61,244 nt of DNA from positions 1 through 61,244 of the forward strand of contig QHSA01000160.1 of the NCBI GenBank assembly GCA_003220315.1, written 5' to 3'. The position numbers were made by a program, and so were the translations under genes. Positions 1-9,855 of this stretch are shown piece by piece. Within the stretch, counting starts at the first letter, position 1. The number at the start of each line of letters is the position of its first letter. Below the pieces are notes generated by a model. The model was given only the letters and a program-made list of their open reading frames with translations. It did not search any database and was not told the DNA's origin. The stretch is from Candidatus Rokuibacteriota bacterium. GTDB lineage: Bacteria; Methylomirabilota; Methylomirabilia; Rokubacteriales; CSP1-6.

Positions 1-2
1 TC

Positions 3-335
3 TGGTACCCCTTGCGGCGCACGGGCGCGTTCGCACGCCTGAGCCCGAAGGAGCAGGGCGAGATCATCCGCGAGCACAGCGTGTTGGGTCGTGCGTACGG
101 TGATGCCGATCTCGCCCACGACATCCGCCTGGCGTGCCACGGGCTCGACGTGCACGACAACGACTTCGTCATCGGCCTGGTCGGCCGCGACCTCCATCCG
201 CTCTCCCACCTGGTCCAGGCGATGCGCAAGACTCTGCAGACCTCGCAGTACATCCAGACGCTCGGCCCGTTCTTCGTCGGCCACGCCCTCTGGCAGAGCC
301 CGCTCGGCGGACCCGGCGCCCGGGCCCAGCAGTAG
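3..335 (+). CDS. Chlorite dismutase/HemQ-family heme protein, C-terminal part (5' end outside window)
   Basis: The reading frame is open to the left edge (first codons read WYPLRRTGAF), so the start lies outside the window. The last 110 residues match the C-terminal half of the chlorite dismutase/HemQ family: the WYPL...LSPKEQ segment after the heme-ligand region, a helix with EHSVLGRAYGD, a strand with GLDVHDNDFVIGLVGRDL, and the family-typical ending QTSQYIQTLGPFFVGHAL. Members bind heme; HemQ-type proteins decarboxylate coproheme in heme synthesis, while true chlorite dismutases split chlorite. The part seen here cannot separate these. The proximal histidine and the distal residue are not both in view. 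The gene ends about 120 bp before the satD operator region and is not obviously co-transcribed with it. Confidence 0.8.
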   Translation, partial: WYPLRRTGAFARLSPKEQGEIIREHSVLGRAYGDADLAHDIRLACHGLDVHDNDFVIGLVGRDLHPLSHLVQAMRKTLQTSQYIQTLGPFFVGHALWQSPLGGPGARAQQ

Positions 336-454
336 AGGGAAGGAGAACCAGGGACTCGTGTTCGCGTTGGCATAGACTGCGCTTCGCCGGCCGCACGGCG
401 CCTCAGAAGCCCGCAGAAAACTTGCTTGACGGGCCTTTTGCCCGCGACGTATCT

Positions 455-503
455 TGCACCCTGATATGGGTGCACACGATCGATGCACCGCTAAACGGGT
501 GCA
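455..503. promoter_or_regulatory. Paired 20-bp palindromes upstream of satD (copies 1 and 2)
   Basis: Two copies of the dyad TGCACCC-N6-GGGTGCA lie just before the satD start. Copy 1 is 455-474 (perfect arms, spacer TGATAT). Copy 2 is 484-503 (TGCACCG, spacer CTAAAC, GGGTGCA). Their centres are 29 bp apart, and copy 2 ends 6 bp before the ATG. The same arrangement recurs before the next gene. They could be operators for the HTH-bearing SatD protein itself, or 7-bp RNA hairpins with 6-nt loops. The sequence alone does not decide which. Confidence 0.7.
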
Positions 504-509
504 GAGGGC

Positions 510-1223
510 ATGAAACGCGCACGTGCCCCAATCGCGGTTCTCACCGCGGATGTTGTCGGTTCGTCGCGCTACAGCTCGACCGATCGCCGGAAGCTCGACG
601 AAGTCATTCGTAAGGCGTTCGCCGAGGTCGAGCACCGATTTCCTGACGCCATCCACACCAGGCTGGCGTTCCGGATCACCGCCGGGGACGAGTTTCAGTG
701 TGTCATATCGGATACGCCGCGGGTGCTGGATATCCTCACGTACTTCCGTGCCGTGGTGGCCGCCAGCGGCTTGAGCCCGACGGTGCGCCTGCGGGCGTCT
801 GTGGGGATCGGGGATCTCACAACCCCGAGGCGCCAGAATCCCTACGAGGAAGACGGTCCCGCATTCGTCTATGCGCGGAACGGCCTCGAGGAGATCACGA
901 AGACCCGTAGCCCGCTCCGGGCCACGAAACTCATGACGGGGGTCCCGGAAGCCGACGCAGCGGCTGATGCCGTCCTCTGCCTGACGGATTTCATCCAGCA
1001 ATCGTGGACGGTCGCACAATGGGAAGCCATTCGATGGAGCCTGCTCGGACTGACTCGGGAGGCGATCGCGAGCAAGCTCAAGGTCGCCCATCAGAACGTG
1101 ACGAAGCGCCTTCTTGCCGCTGGCTGGCCTCACTTCGAGGTAGCGGCGGCTTTCCTCCACGAGCTGATCGAAAGGACCGCCCGCACCCCACGTAGGGTGC
1201 AGAAGGCCTCTGCACCCCGATGA
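510..1223 (+). CDS. SatD family protein (cyclase-like N-domain plus HTH)
   Basis: 237-aa protein of the SatD family, usually encoded next to a DUF3307 membrane protein, as here. Residues about 7-120 carry a pattern reminiscent of class III cyclase/GGDEF-type folds: VLTADVVGSSR near the start, ITAGDEFQCVI around residues 53-63, and VRLRASVGIGDL around 90-101. That resemblance is a structural inference, not evidence of cyclase activity. Residues about 165-225 form a sigma-region-4-like helix-turn-helix (LTREAIASKLKVAHQNVTKRL). The ATG follows a palindrome pair by 6 bp, and the 3' end of the gene holds the second pair, so an autoregulatory DNA-binding role is likely. The family's molecular function is poorly defined. 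Confidence 0.7.
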   Translation: MKRARAPIAVLTADVVGSSRYSSTDRRKLDEVIRKAFAEVEHRFPDAIHTRLAFRITAGDEFQCVISDTPRVLDILTYFRAVVAASGLSPTVRLRASVGIGDLTTPRRQNPYEEDGPAFVYARNGLEEITKTRSPLRATKLMTGVPEADAAADAVLCLTDFIQQSWTVAQWEAIRWSLLGLTREAIASKLKVAHQNVTKRLLAAGWPHFEVAAAFLHELIERTARTPRRVQKASAPR

Positions 1224-1230
1224 GGGTGTA
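1182..1230. promoter_or_regulatory. Paired 20-bp palindromes upstream of the DUF3307 gene (copies 3 and 4)
   Basis: Copy 3 is 1182-1201 (CGCACCC-CACGTA-GGGTGCA). Copy 4 is 1211-1230 (TGCACCC-CGATGA-GGGTGTA). Centres are 29 bp apart, exactly as in the pair before satD, and copy 4 ends 3 bp before the DUF3307 ATG. Copy 3 lies inside the satD coding sequence and copy 4 spans its stop codon, so the motif is kept despite overlapping code. Adjacent arms of copies 3 and 4 also form a third dyad (GGGTGCAGA / TCTGCACCC). Confidence 0.7.
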
Positions 1231-1233
1231 ACA

Positions 1234-1965
1234 ATGCTCCTCTTCTTTCAGCTCTATCTCGCGCATCTTGTCGCCGACTTCCTGCTGCAGCCCGACTGGG
1301 TCGCCAGGAGGAAGACGGAGGTTCGGCCTCTCTCCGCCCACGCTGCGACCCATCTCCTGTGCGCGGCCGCCGCCGTGAATCTCGGGCTCGACCGTCGCGT
1401 CGCTGGGGCGATCGTCGCCGTCGCCCTCATCCACACCCTGCTCGACTATGCGAAGGCCAGGCTCTCAGGTGACGGCTGGATCGCGTTCACGGCGGATCAG
1501 GCGGCGCACCTCATGGTCGTCGCTCTGGCCTCGATCTGGCTCACGGCCTCGTGGCCCCGGATGATCGACGTCGTCCGCTCCATCGTCACCAACCCGCTTG
1601 TCTATCTGTACGCCTGTGCCTATGTCGCCGTGGTGTTCGGAGGGGGGTATCTGGTGCAGAAGGTCACTCAATCCTTTCTCGCCACGATGCAGAGCAGCTT
1701 GGCTCAGTTGAAGCCCGGTCTCCCGAGCGCAGGAAAATACATCGGATGGGTGGAGCGCATTCTGATTCTGACGTTCATCGTCGGCGGCTACGAGACTGCC
1801 GTGGGATTCCTGCTCGCGGCAAAGGCGCTCGTGCGATACCCCGAGATCAAGGAAGACACCCGGGGGCACTTCGCCGAGTACTTCCTCGTCGGGACGTTGA
1901 CGAGCGTCGGCCTCGCTCTCATTGCCGGCATGGCGGTGAACAAGCTGAGAAGTTTTCTCGGGTGA
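1234..1965 (+). CDS. DUF3307 domain-containing membrane protein
   Basis: 243-aa integral membrane protein. The N-terminal half begins LLFFQLYLAHLVADFLLQ, the characteristic DUF3307 opening, with several hydrophobic helices up to about residue 110 and an interior HTLLDYAKA stretch. The C-terminal half adds further helices (YLYACAYVAVVFGGGYLV, ILILTFIVGGYETAVGFLL, FLVGTLTSVGLALIAGMAV). It starts 10 bp after satD and shares its palindrome-pair control region. SatD and DUF3307 genes co-occur in many bacteria, sometimes linked to stress, but no enzymatic role is established. No catalytic motif is visible. Confidence 0.75.
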   Translation: MLLFFQLYLAHLVADFLLQPDWVARRKTEVRPLSAHAATHLLCAAAAVNLGLDRRVAGAIVAVALIHTLLDYAKARLSGDGWIAFTADQAAHLMVVALASIWLTASWPRMIDVVRSIVTNPLVYLYACAYVAVVFGGGYLVQKVTQSFLATMQSSLAQLKPGLPSAGKYIGWVERILILTFIVGGYETAVGFLLAAKALVRYPEIKEDTRGHFAEYFLVGTLTSVGLALIAGMAVNKLRSFLG

Positions 1966-2004
1966 GGATGTGTCGGCCGTAAGATTCTAGTCGATGCCTG
2001 AGAC

Positions 2005-2739
2005 CTATCGTTCCGTCACCCCCGCGGGCTCCTCGAGCCACTCCAGGACGGCGGGAACCAGCGTCGCCAGGACCCGGCGGTTGAGCACGAGCCCCCAGTG
2101 GGAGGCGCCGTCGGCGACGAGATGCTTGGCGACGAGGGGGAGGTTCTGGTAACGCTCGCGTGGCCAGAACGTGTCCGCGGTCCCCGTAACGACCAGGAGC
2201 GGACAGGGAAGCGGTTCGACCACGATTCCGGCCGCGCGCTCGTCGCGCGCGAGCTGGGACTCCGAGCCGAGCGACGCGAGCGCGATTCGCCGCTCCTCCC
2301 GATCGAGGTCGGGCATCGTGGGCTGATATTCCAGATCGGACGACGTGATCCCGTACGCGTCGGGGCCGAACGTGCCGGTGCGCAGCGGGACGGCGCGATC
2401 GGTCGCGCGGGCCGGCGCGCTCGGCGCAAGTCCGACGCAGGCGACGGCCCCGCACACACCCGCGGCCATCATCGCCACGAGCCCTCCCATGGACCATCCG
2501 AGCAGCACGGGTGGCCGCGGAAGAGCCCGCGTCGCCGCGACGACGTCCTCGGCGTAATCCGCCATCCGCGTCGTGCCGAGGTCCGGCCCCGCACGCTCCC
2601 CGTGACCGCGAAGGTCGAGGGCGAGCGTGGGCCAGCCGCGCCGCTCGAGCGCCTCGCGCCAGAAGGTCCAGACGCGCGCGGAGTTCGCCGAGCCGTGAAC
2701 GAGGAGGAGAGGAGGACGGTCCCGCGAGGACGTCGTCAG
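2005..2739 (-). CDS. Alpha/beta hydrolase; start codon unresolved
   Basis: The reading frame encodes a compact alpha/beta hydrolase. It has an oxyanion-hole strand LLLVHGSANSARVW, a strand with LALDLRGHGE, the nucleophile elbow GWSMGG (serine), a late acid in VVTGTADTFWP and a catalytic histidine in DGASHWG near the C-terminus. Homology therefore extends upstream of the first ATG at 2565, which would remove the oxyanion loop. No ATG, GTG or TTG is found in frame between that ATG and the end of gltD. A CTG overlapping the gltD stop (2739-2737) is the nearest candidate and would give 244 aa by coupled translation. It lies downstream of gltBD on the same strand. The substrate cannot be inferred. 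Confidence 0.7.
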   Translation of the reverse strand: MTTSSRDRPPLLLVHGSANSARVWTFWREALERRGWPTLALDLRGHGERAGPDLGTTRMADYAEDVVAATRALPRPPVLLGWSMGGLVAMMAAGVCGAVACVGLAPSAPARATDRAVPLRTGTFGPDAYGITSSDLEYQPTMPDLDREERRIALASLGSESQLARDERAAGIVVEPLPCPLLVVTGTADTFWPRERYQNLPLVAKHLVADGASHWGLVLNRRVLATLVPAVLEWLEEPAGVTER

Positions 2740-4184
2740 GGAAGCGGTGCCGGGAGGTCCGACTTGCCCATCAGGTAGCGATCGACCCCGCGCGCGGCGG
2801 AGCGGCCCTCGGCAATCGCCCAGACGATCAGCGACTGGCCCCGCTGCATATCGCCGCAGGTGAAAACGCCGGGGACGCTCGTCATCCAGTGGGCGTCACG
2901 CCAGACATTGCCGCGCTCGGTGAGCTTCACGCCGAGCTCGGCGAGCATCCCCGGCCGCTCGGCGCCGAGGAAGCCCATCGCGAGCAGGACGAGGTCGCAG
3001 GGCAGCGTGAACTCGGTGCCGGGGACCGGCGTGAAATCCACGCGCCCGCCCTCGCGGACCATCCGGACCTCGACGGCTTGGAGGGCCTGCACGTGCCCGC
3101 GCTCGTTCCCCAGGAAGCGCTGGGTGGACACCGCATAGACGCGCTCGCCGCCCTCCTCGTGAGCCCCGGAGACACGAAAGACGTTGGGCCACTGCGGCCA
3201 CGGGTTGTCGGGGGCCCGCCGGTCGGGCGGCCGCGGGAGGAGCTCGAACTGGTGGACCGAGCGCGCGCCCTGGCGGTGGACGGTGCCGAGGCAGTCGGCT
3301 CCGGTATCGCCGCCGCCGATGATGACGACGCGCTTGCCTTCGGCGGTGATGAAGTCGGCGTCGAGGATCGCGTCGCCTTCGCACCGCTTGTTCTGGAGGG
3401 TCAGGTACTCCATCGCGAAGTGGATGCCCACGAGCTCGCGCCCCGGCACCGGGAGATCCCGCGGGTGGCAGGCACCGCCGGCCAGGACGAGCGCGTCGAA
3501 GACGTCCCGGAGCTCCGCGACGGGGACGTTGACGCCGACATTGGCGTTGGTCGCAAAGCTCACGCCCTCCTTCTCCATGAGCGTGAGGCGCCGGTCGAGG
3601 AAGCGCTTCTCCATCTTGAACTCGGGGATGCCGTAACGCAGGAGTCCCCCGATCCGGTCGGCCCGCTCGAAGACCGTCACGGCATGGCCGGCGCGGTTAC
3701 ACTGCTGCGCGCACGCGAGCCCGGCCGGCCCAGAGCCGACGACGGCGACCCGCTTGCCGGTGCGGAGCACCGGCGGCTCCCGGCCGACCCAGCCCTCCTC
3801 GAAGGCGTGTTCGATGATCGAGAGCTCGATCGCCTTGATCGTGACGGGGTCGTCGTTGATCTCGAGCACGCACGAGCCCTCGCACGGCGCGGGGCAGAGC
3901 CGGCCCGTCCACTCGGGGAAGTTGTTCGTCGCGTGCAGGCGGTCGATCGCCTCGCGCCAGTGGTCCTTGTACACGAGGTCGTTCCAGTCGGGAATGATGT
4001 TCCCGAGCGGGCAGCCCTGGTGGCAGAACGGGATGCCGCAGTCCATACACCGCGCCGCCTGCTTCTTGAGCTCGTCCTGGGGGAAGGGGAGATAGACCTC
4101 CTTCCAGTCGCGGACCCGCTCCTCGACCGGGCGCGTCGGCCACTTCTTGCGCTTGATCTCGAGAAAGCCGGTGACCTTACCCAC
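2736..4184 (-). CDS. gltD: Glutamate synthase small subunit
   Basis: 482-aa NADPH-dependent subunit that passes electrons to GltB for making glutamate from 2-oxoglutarate and glutamine. The N-terminus carries the cysteine-rich Fe-S region ([17 protein letters not shown], then [12 protein letters not shown]). It is followed by an FAD Rossmann motif ([14 protein letters not shown], about residue 150) and an NADPH Rossmann motif ([14 protein letters not shown], about 290). The length is normal for the family. Translation starts at a GTG that overlaps the 3' end of gltB by 8 bp, indicating a coupled gltB-gltD operon. An alpha/beta hydrolase reading frame overlaps its 3' end. Confidence 0.95.
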   Translation of the reverse strand: MGKVTGFLEIKRKKWPTRPVEERVRDWKEVYLPFPQDELKKQAARCMDCGIPFCHQGCPLGNIIPDWNDLVYKDHWREAIDRLHATNNFPEWTGRLCPAPCEGSCVLEINDDPVTIKAIELSIIEHAFEEGWVGREPPVLRTGKRVAVVGSGPAGLACAQQCNRAGHAVTVFERADRIGGLLRYGIPEFKMEKRFLDRRLTLMEKEGVSFATNANVGVNVPVAELRDVFDALVLAGGACHPRDLPVPGRELVGIHFAMEYLTLQNKRCEGDAILDADFITAEGKRVVIIGGGDTGADCLGTVHRQGARSVHQFELLPRPPDRRAPDNPWPQWPNVFRVSGAHEEGGERVYAVSTQRFLGNERGHVQALQAVEVRMVREGGRVDFTPVPGTEFTLPCDLVLLAMGFLGAERPGMLAELGVKLTERGNVWRDAHWMTSVPGVFTCGDMQRGQSLIVWAIAEGRSAARGVDRYLMGKSDLPAPLP

Positions 4185-7100
4185 TCGTGGCCCCGACGAG
4201 CTCGGCGAACGTCGGCTCGCGCCCCTCGGCCCGCGCCCGCGCCTCGGCGAGGAGGATGCGCCGGTAGTCCTTCGGCATCACCTTGACGAACCGGGGCTCC
4301 TGCCCGATCCAGTCGTCGAGGATGCGCGTGGCGTAGGTCGAGCCCGTCGCGGCGATGTGGCGTCGGATCAGGTCGCGCACGAGCTCGATGTCCTCGGCTC
4401 GGTCGAGCGGCTCGAGGTCCACCATGCCGAGGTTCGAGCGCCGCTTGAAGTCGCCGTCCACGTCGAGCACGTACGCGATACCACCCGACATGCCCGCGGC
4501 GAAGTTCCGGCCGGTGCGCCCGAGCACGACGACGCGCCCGCCCGTCATGTACTCGCAGCCGTGGTCGCCGATGCCTTCCACGACCGCGTGGACGCCGCTG
4601 TTCCTCACGCAGAACCGTTCACCGGCGACTCCTCGGACGTACGCCTCGCCGCTGGTGGCCCCGTAGAGGGCGACGTTGCCGATGACGATGTTCTCCTCGG
4701 CCACGAACGTGGCGCGGCGAGACGGGAAGACGATCAGCCTGCCGCCCGACAGCCCCTTGCCCCAGTAGTCGTTGGCGTCGCCCTCGAGCGTGAAGGTGAT
4801 CCCCCGTGGCACGAAGGCGCCGAAGCTCTGACCGGCGGAGCCCGTGAAGTGGATCTGGATCGTGTCGTCGGGCAGCCCCGCGCCGCCCCAGCGCTTGGTG
4901 ATGTGGTAGCCGAGCATCGTGCCCACGGTGCGGTGGACGTTATGGATGGGCAGGGCGAGCGCCACCGGCTTCGCGTGCTCGACGGCCTCCCGGCAGGCCG
5001 GGATGATCGTCGTGGAGTCGAGGGACTTCTCCAGGGCGTGATCCTGAGGGACCACACGGTGCCGCGCGACCTCGGGCGGCATGTCCGGCTGGTAGAGGAT
5101 CGTCGCGAGGTCGAGACCCCGCGCCTTCCAGTGCTCGAGCGCCGGCTTGACGTTGAGCTTGTCGACCCGGCCGATCATCTCGTCCATGGTCCTGAAGCCG
5201 AGCCGCGCCATGGTCTCCCGCACCTCCTGGGCCACGAATCTGAAGAAGTTCACGACGTACTCGGGCTTGCCGCTGAATCGCTTCCTGAGCTCGGGGTCCT
5301 GGGTGGCGACGCCCACGGGGCAGGTGTTGAGGTGACAGACGCGCATCATGATGCAGCCCAGCACGACGAGCGGCGCCGTCGAGAAGCCGTACTCCTCGGC
5401 GCCGAGCAGCGCCGCGATGACGACGTCTCGCCCGGTCTTCAGCTGGCCGTCCACCTGGACCACGATCCGGTCGCGCAGCTTGTTCAACACGAGCACCTGC
5501 TGGGTCTCGGCCACGCCGAGCTCCCACGGGATGCCGCCGTGCTTGATCGAGGTGAGCGGCGACGCGCCCGTGCCACCGTCGTGGCCGGAGATCAACACGA
5601 CGTCGGAGAAGGCCTTGGCCACGCCGGCCGCCACGGTGCCGACACCGATCTCGGCCACGAGCTTCACGTGCACCCGCGCCTCGGGGTTGGCGTTCTTCAG
5701 ATCGTGAATCAGCTGCTTGATGTCCTCGATCGAGTAGATGTCGTGATGCGGAGGCGGCGAGATGAGCTGCACGCCCGGCGTCGCGAAGCGAACCTTCGCG
5801 ATCCACGGGTAGACCTTGGTGCCCGGGAGCTGGCCGCCCTCGCCGGGCTTGGCGCCCTGGGCCATCTTGATCTGCAGATCGGTCGCGTTGACGAGATACT
5901 CGCTGGTCACCCCGAACCGTCCGGAGGCGACCTGCTTGACGGCGCTCCGGCGCCAGTCCCCGTTGGGATCCCGCCGGTACCGGGCCGGATCCTCGCCGCC
6001 CTCACCGGTGTTGGACCTGCCGCCGATCCGGTTCATCGCGATCGCGAGCGTCTCGTGGGCCTCCTGGCTGATCGAGCCGTAGGACATGGCGCCGGTCGCG
6101 AAGCGCTTGAGGATCGACTCGACCGGCTCGACCTCCTCGATCGGGATCGGCGTCCGAGCCTCCACGAGCTCCATGAGCCCGCGCAGGGTCGCCAGCCGGC
6201 GGTTCTGGTCGTCGCAGAGCCGAGAGTACTCCTTGAAGAGCGTGTAGCTCCCCGAGCGGGTCGAGTGCTGGAGCCGCGCGATCATGTCGGGATTGACCAT
6301 GTGGTGCTCGCCGTCGCGCCGCCACTGGTACTCGCCTCCCCAGTCCAAGTCCCGCCCGCCGACGGGCCGCTCGGGGAAGGCGCGCGCGTGCCGGCGGCTG
6401 GCCTCCTCGGCGATGACGTCGATACCGATGCCCGACACCCGGGACGCGGTCCCGGTGAAGTAGCGATCCACGAGGTCCCGGCAGAGACCGACGGCCTCGA
6501 AGATCTGCGCGCCGCAGTAGCTCTGCAGCGTCGAGATCCCCATCTTGGCCATGACCTTCAGGATCCCCTTGTTGAGCGCCTTGATGTAGCTCTTGACGGC
6601 CTTCGTGTGGTCGATCCCGGTGAGGATCCCCTGGCGGATCATGTCGTCCAGGGTCTCGAAGGCCACCCACGGGTTCACGGCGCCCGCGCCGTACCCGATG
6701 AGCAGACACATGTGGTGGACCTCGCGCGCGTCACCCGTCTCCACGACGAGGCCGCAGCGCGTGCGCTCGCCGCGCCGCACCAGGTGATGGTGCACGGCGG
6801 CCGTGGCCAGGAGGCTCGGGACCGCCGCCCGCTCACGGCTCTGCCCCCGATCGGACAGGATGAGGATGTTGGCCCCGTCGGCGATCGCCTGGCTCGCCTG
6901 CCTCTGGAGGCTCTCGAGCGCGCGCTCGAGCCCGGCGGCGCCCTCGGTGACCGGCCAGAGCATCGGCAGCGTGAACGATTTGAAGCCGCGCGCGCCGACG
7001 TGAGTGAGCTTGGCGAGCTCGGCGTTCGAGAGCACCGGATCCTTGAGCACGATTTGCCGACAGGACGCCGGCTCCGGGTCGAGGAGGTTCGCCTCCGGCC

Positions 7101-8772
7101 CGACCGTGGACTCCATTGCGGTGACCAGCTCCTCGCGGATCTGGTCGAGCGGCGGGTTGGTGACCTGAGCGAAGAGCTGCTTGAAGTAGTCGTAGAGCGG
7201 CCGGGGTCGGTCCGACAGGACCGCCAGCGCGGTGTCGGTCCCCATCGAGCCCACCGGCTCCTCGGCGTTCTTGGCCATCGGCAAGAGGAGAATGCGGAGG
7301 TCCTCGTGGGTGTAGCCGAAGGCGATCTGACGCTGGAGCACCGTCTCGTGGTCCGGCGCGGGAGCCGGGTGCTCGGGCAGCTCGTCCAGACTCACCGAGT
7401 TCTCCCGCAGCCAGGTTCCATAGGGCAACTCCCCCGCGAGCTCTCCCTTGATCTCCTCGTCGTCGACGATCCGTCCCTTCCCGGTGTCCACGAGGAAGAT
7501 GCGCCCGGGGTGCAGCCGCTCCTTGACGAGGATGCTCTCCGGCGGCACGTCGAGGACGCCGACCTCGGAGGCCATGATGACCAGGTCGTCCTTGGTGACG
7601 TAGTAGCGCGACGGGCGGAGCCCGTTCCTGTCCAGCACGGCGCCGATCACGGTGCCGTCGGTGAAGGCGATCGACGCGGGGCCGTCCCACGGCTCCATCA
7701 GCGAGGCGTGGTACTCGTAGAACGCCCGCCGCTCGGGGCTCATCGCCTCGTGGTTCTGCCACGGCTCCGGAATCATCATGAGAATCGCGTGCGGCAGCGA
7801 CCGGCCGTTCATCACGAGGAACTCGAGGACGTTGTCGAACGTGGCCGAGTCCGACAGCCCCTCGCGGGTCACGGGCAGCACCTTCCTGAGGTCGTTGCCG
7901 AGGAGGTCCGAGCGGCAGAGCGCCTCGCGGGCGCGCATCCAGTTGATGTTGCCGCGGAGCGTGTTGATCTCGCCGTTGTGGGCGATGTAGCGGTAGGGGT
8001 GCGCGAGCGGCCAGGAGGGGAACGTGTTGGTGCTGAATCGCTGGTGCACGAGCGCGAGCGCCGACTCGACGTCCGGGTCGGCGAGGTCCGGGTACATCGT
8101 CACGATCTGGTCCGCGCTGAGCATTCCCTTGTAGATGAGCGTGTTCGAGCTGAGGCTCGGGATGTAGGCGAACTTGTTCTCGGGGATGTCGAGCGCCGCC
8201 ACGGCCTTCTCGAAGAGCTTGCGGATCACGTAGAGTTTGCGCTCGAAGCCGGCGTGGTCGCGGAGCCCCGCGCCGCGGCCGATGAACACCTGCGTGATGC
8301 ACGGCTCGACCGAGCGCGCCGTGGCGCCGAGCAGCCGGTCGTCGGTCGGAACGTCGCGCCAGCCACAGAGCCGCTGCCCCTCCTCCTCGACGATCGAGTG
8401 CAGCAGCGCCCGTACCTTGTCGCGCTGCTCGGGATCGCGCGGGAGGAACACGAGGCCGCAGCCGTATTCCTTGGGTTGGGGCAGGGGGATCCCGAGCCGG
8501 TCGCACTCCCGGCGAAGGAACTTGTCCGGGGTCTGGAGCAGGATGCCGGCGCCGTCGCCCGTATTCGGCTCGCACCCGCACGCGCCCCGGTGGAGCAGGT
8601 TGATGAGGACCCCGAGCGCCTGGCGGACGATCGTGTGCGACTTCTTGCCCTTGATGTTGACGACGAATCCGACGCCACAGGCGTCGTGCTCGTCACGCGG
8701 ATCGTACAAGCCCTGGGCGGGCGGCTGGCCGGGCACCGTTGCCGGAGGCGTGCGGCGCTCTACTCCCCTCAT
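4177..8772 (-). CDS. gltB: Glutamate synthase large subunit
   Basis: Roughly 1530-aa large subunit of glutamate synthase. The class II glutaminase domain starts at the cysteine in [10 protein letters not shown] (Cys32 with the start chosen here), which would be exposed by propeptide removal. It is followed by the central domain, the FMN-binding synthase domain, a 3Fe-4S cysteine set ([17 protein letters not shown]) and the C-terminal GXGXG beta-helix. The ATG at 8772 is preceded by AAAGGGG and gives the usual short propeptide. An in-frame ATG at 8829 would add 19 residues and is the alternative. It is transcribed divergently from a LysR-type regulator, a layout resembling GltC-gltAB. Confidence 0.95.
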   Translation of the reverse strand: MRGVERRTPPATVPGQPPAQGLYDPRDEHDACGVGFVVNIKGKKSHTIVRQALGVLINLLHRGACGCEPNTGDGAGILLQTPDKFLRRECDRLGIPLPQPKEYGCGLVFLPRDPEQRDKVRALLHSIVEEEGQRLCGWRDVPTDDRLLGATARSVEPCITQVFIGRGAGLRDHAGFERKLYVIRKLFEKAVAALDIPENKFAYIPSLSSNTLIYKGMLSADQIVTMYPDLADPDVESALALVHQRFSTNTFPSWPLAHPYRYIAHNGEINTLRGNINWMRAREALCRSDLLGNDLRKVLPVTREGLSDSATFDNVLEFLVMNGRSLPHAILMMIPEPWQNHEAMSPERRAFYEYHASLMEPWDGPASIAFTDGTVIGAVLDRNGLRPSRYYVTKDDLVIMASEVGVLDVPPESILVKERLHPGRIFLVDTGKGRIVDDEEIKGELAGELPYGTWLRENSVSLDELPEHPAPAPDHETVLQRQIAFGYTHEDLRILLLPMAKNAEEPVGSMGTDTALAVLSDRPRPLYDYFKQLFAQVTNPPLDQIREELVTAMESTVGPEANLLDPEPASCRQIVLKDPVLSNAELAKLTHVGARGFKSFTLPMLWPVTEGAAGLERALESLQRQASQAIADGANILILSDRGQSRERAAVPSLLATAAVHHHLVRRGERTRCGLVVETGDAREVHHMCLLIGYGAGAVNPWVAFETLDDMIRQGILTGIDHTKAVKSYIKALNKGILKVMAKMGISTLQSYCGAQIFEAVGLCRDLVDRYFTGTASRVSGIGIDVIAEEASRRHARAFPERPVGGRDLDWGGEYQWRRDGEHHMVNPDMIARLQHSTRSGSYTLFKEYSRLCDDQNRRLATLRGLMELVEARTPIPIEEVEPVESILKRFATGAMSYGSISQEAHETLAIAMNRIGGRSNTGEGGEDPARYRRDPNGDWRRSAVKQVASGRFGVTSEYLVNATDLQIKMAQGAKPGEGGQLPGTKVYPWIAKVRFATPGVQLISPPPHHDIYSIEDIKQLIHDLKNANPEARVHVKLVAEIGVGTVAAGVAKAFSDVVLISGHDGGTGASPLTSIKHGGIPWELGVAETQQVLVLNKLRDRIVVQVDGQLKTGRDVVIAALLGAEEYGFSTAPLVVLGCIMMRVCHLNTCPVGVATQDPELRKRFSGKPEYVVNFFRFVAQEVRETMARLGFRTMDEMIGRVDKLNVKPALEHWKARGLDLATILYQPDMPPEVARHRVVPQDHALEKSLDSTTIIPACREAVEHAKPVALALPIHNVHRTVGTMLGYHITKRWGGAGLPDDTIQIHFTGSAGQSFGAFVPRGITFTLEGDANDYWGKGLSGGRLIVFPSRRATFVAEENIVIGNVALYGATSGEAYVRGVAGERFCVRNSGVHAVVEGIGDHGCEYMTGGRVVVLGRTGRNFAAGMSGGIAYVLDVDGDFKRRSNLGMVDLEPLDRAEDIELVRDLIRRHIAATGSTYATRILDDWIGQEPRFVKVMPKDYRRILLAEARARAEGREPTFAELVGATSG

Positions 8773-8880
8773 CCTGCACCCCTTTGTGAACAGTTGCACG
8801 ATAGTACGCGTGCTCCCACTATTAGTCATCCCAAAAAGTTAGATGGTGGGTATCAGCTAGTCTTATAGTAAAATCCCCGC
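8773..8880. promoter_or_regulatory. Divergent gltB / lysR control region
   Basis: About 110 bp between the chosen gltB start and the GTG of the LysR gene. It is A/T-richer than its surroundings (the stretch 8820-8875 holds runs such as CCCAAAAAGTTAGAT and TCTTATAGTAAAAT), consistent with back-to-back promoters. A TATAGT lies close in front of the LysR GTG and could be a -10 element. I could not define a confident LysR-box. Confidence 0.45.
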
Positions 8881-9855
8881 GTGCATCTGGAGACGCTCCG
8901 CCTCTACTGCGACGTGGTCCGGCTCCGCTCGTTCTCGCGAGGGGCCGAGCAAAACTTCGTGTCGCAGTCGGCCGCGAGCCAGGCGGTCCAGCAGCTCGAG
9001 ACCGAGCTCGGGGTGGCGCTGATCGATCGGACCAAGCGGCCCTTCGTCGTCACGCCCGAGGGCGAGGCCTTCTACGCGGCGTCCCGCGCCATCCTCGAGT
9101 CGTGGGAGAAGGCCAAGGGGGAGGTGGCGGCCGTGAAGGCGCGCGTCGACGGCACGGTGCGGGTCGCCGCGATCTACTCCGTCGGGCTCCACGACGTGAG
9201 CCGGCACATGCAGCGCTTCATGTCCCTGTACCCGGAGGCGCGGGTGCAGCTCGAGTGCCTGCACCCCCACAAGGTCGTCGAGGCGGTCCTCGGCGGCGAG
9301 GCGGACGTCGGGATCATGTCCTACCCGCCGACGAATCGCGCCCTCTCGATCGTCCCGCTCCGGGCCGAGCCCATGGCGTTCGTGTGCCACCCGAACCACC
9401 GGCTGGCGCGCCATCGTCTCGTGCGGCCCACGGACCTCAACGGCGAGACGTTTGTCGCGTTCGACTCTGGGCTGACGATCCGCAAGGCGATCGACCGCGC
9501 GCTCCGTGCGCACAACGTCAAGGTCACCACGGTCATGGAGTTCGACAATATCGAGACGATCAAGCAGGCGATCACGATCGCGGCGGGAGTGTCGATCCTG
9601 CCCCGGCACACCGTCCAGAAGGAAGTCGGGATCCGGACGCTCAGCGTCGTCCCGCTCGCGATTCCCGACCTGGTCCGGCCCGTGGGGATCATCCACCGCC
9701 GGCAGAAGCCGCTGACGCCGACCGTGAGCCGATTCATCGAGCTCCTGCGCGAGGCGAACGAAGAGCCCGCGCGCGCTAGGGCGGGACTCGCCGCGCGAAG
9801 GGGAGTAGGATTGGAGCGAGGCTCGTTCGGGAAAGAGGGGGAGAGCCATGGGTGA
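8881..9855 (+). CDS. LysR family transcriptional regulator
   Basis: 324-aa LysR-type regulator. The N-terminal winged HTH covers residues about 1-60 (LETLRLYCDVVRLRSFSRGA, then SQSAASQAVQQLETELG). It is followed by the periplasmic-binding-protein-like effector domain (DVGIMSYPP, GVSILPRHTVQ). The start is a GTG; the coding region begins immediately beside the gltB promoter on the opposite strand, so control of gltBD is the most likely role. This is inferred from position; the effector is unknown. The last 30 residues are an Arg/Ala/Gly-rich tail. The 3' end overlaps the next gene by 8 bp. Confidence 0.9.
   Translation: MHLETLRLYCDVVRLRSFSRGAEQNFVSQSAASQAVQQLETELGVALIDRTKRPFVVTPEGEAFYAASRAILESWEKAKGEVAAVKARVDGTVRVAAIYSVGLHDVSRHMQRFMSLYPEARVQLECLHPHKVVEAVLGGEADVGIMSYPPTNRALSIVPLRAEPMAFVCHPNHRLARHRLVRPTDLNGETFVAFDSGLTIRKAIDRALRAHNVKVTTVMEFDNIETIKQAITIAAGVSILPRHTVQKEVGIRTLSVVPLAIPDLVRPVGIIHRRQKPLTPTVSRFIELLREANEEPARARAGLAARRGVGLERGSFGKEGESHG

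Noticed and set aside
2511-4286. Long plus-strand open frame opposite gltD
   Set aside because: It is an antisense frame of a clear gltD gene in high-GC DNA; its composition (Arg/Asp/Leu-rich, repetitive) has no domain and no ribosome-binding site.
4147-8868. 1573-codon plus-strand open frame opposite gltB
   Set aside because: Exact antisense of glutamate synthase, caused by GC-rich codon bias. It is striking in length, but its low-complexity R/H/D/V composition argues against a protein.
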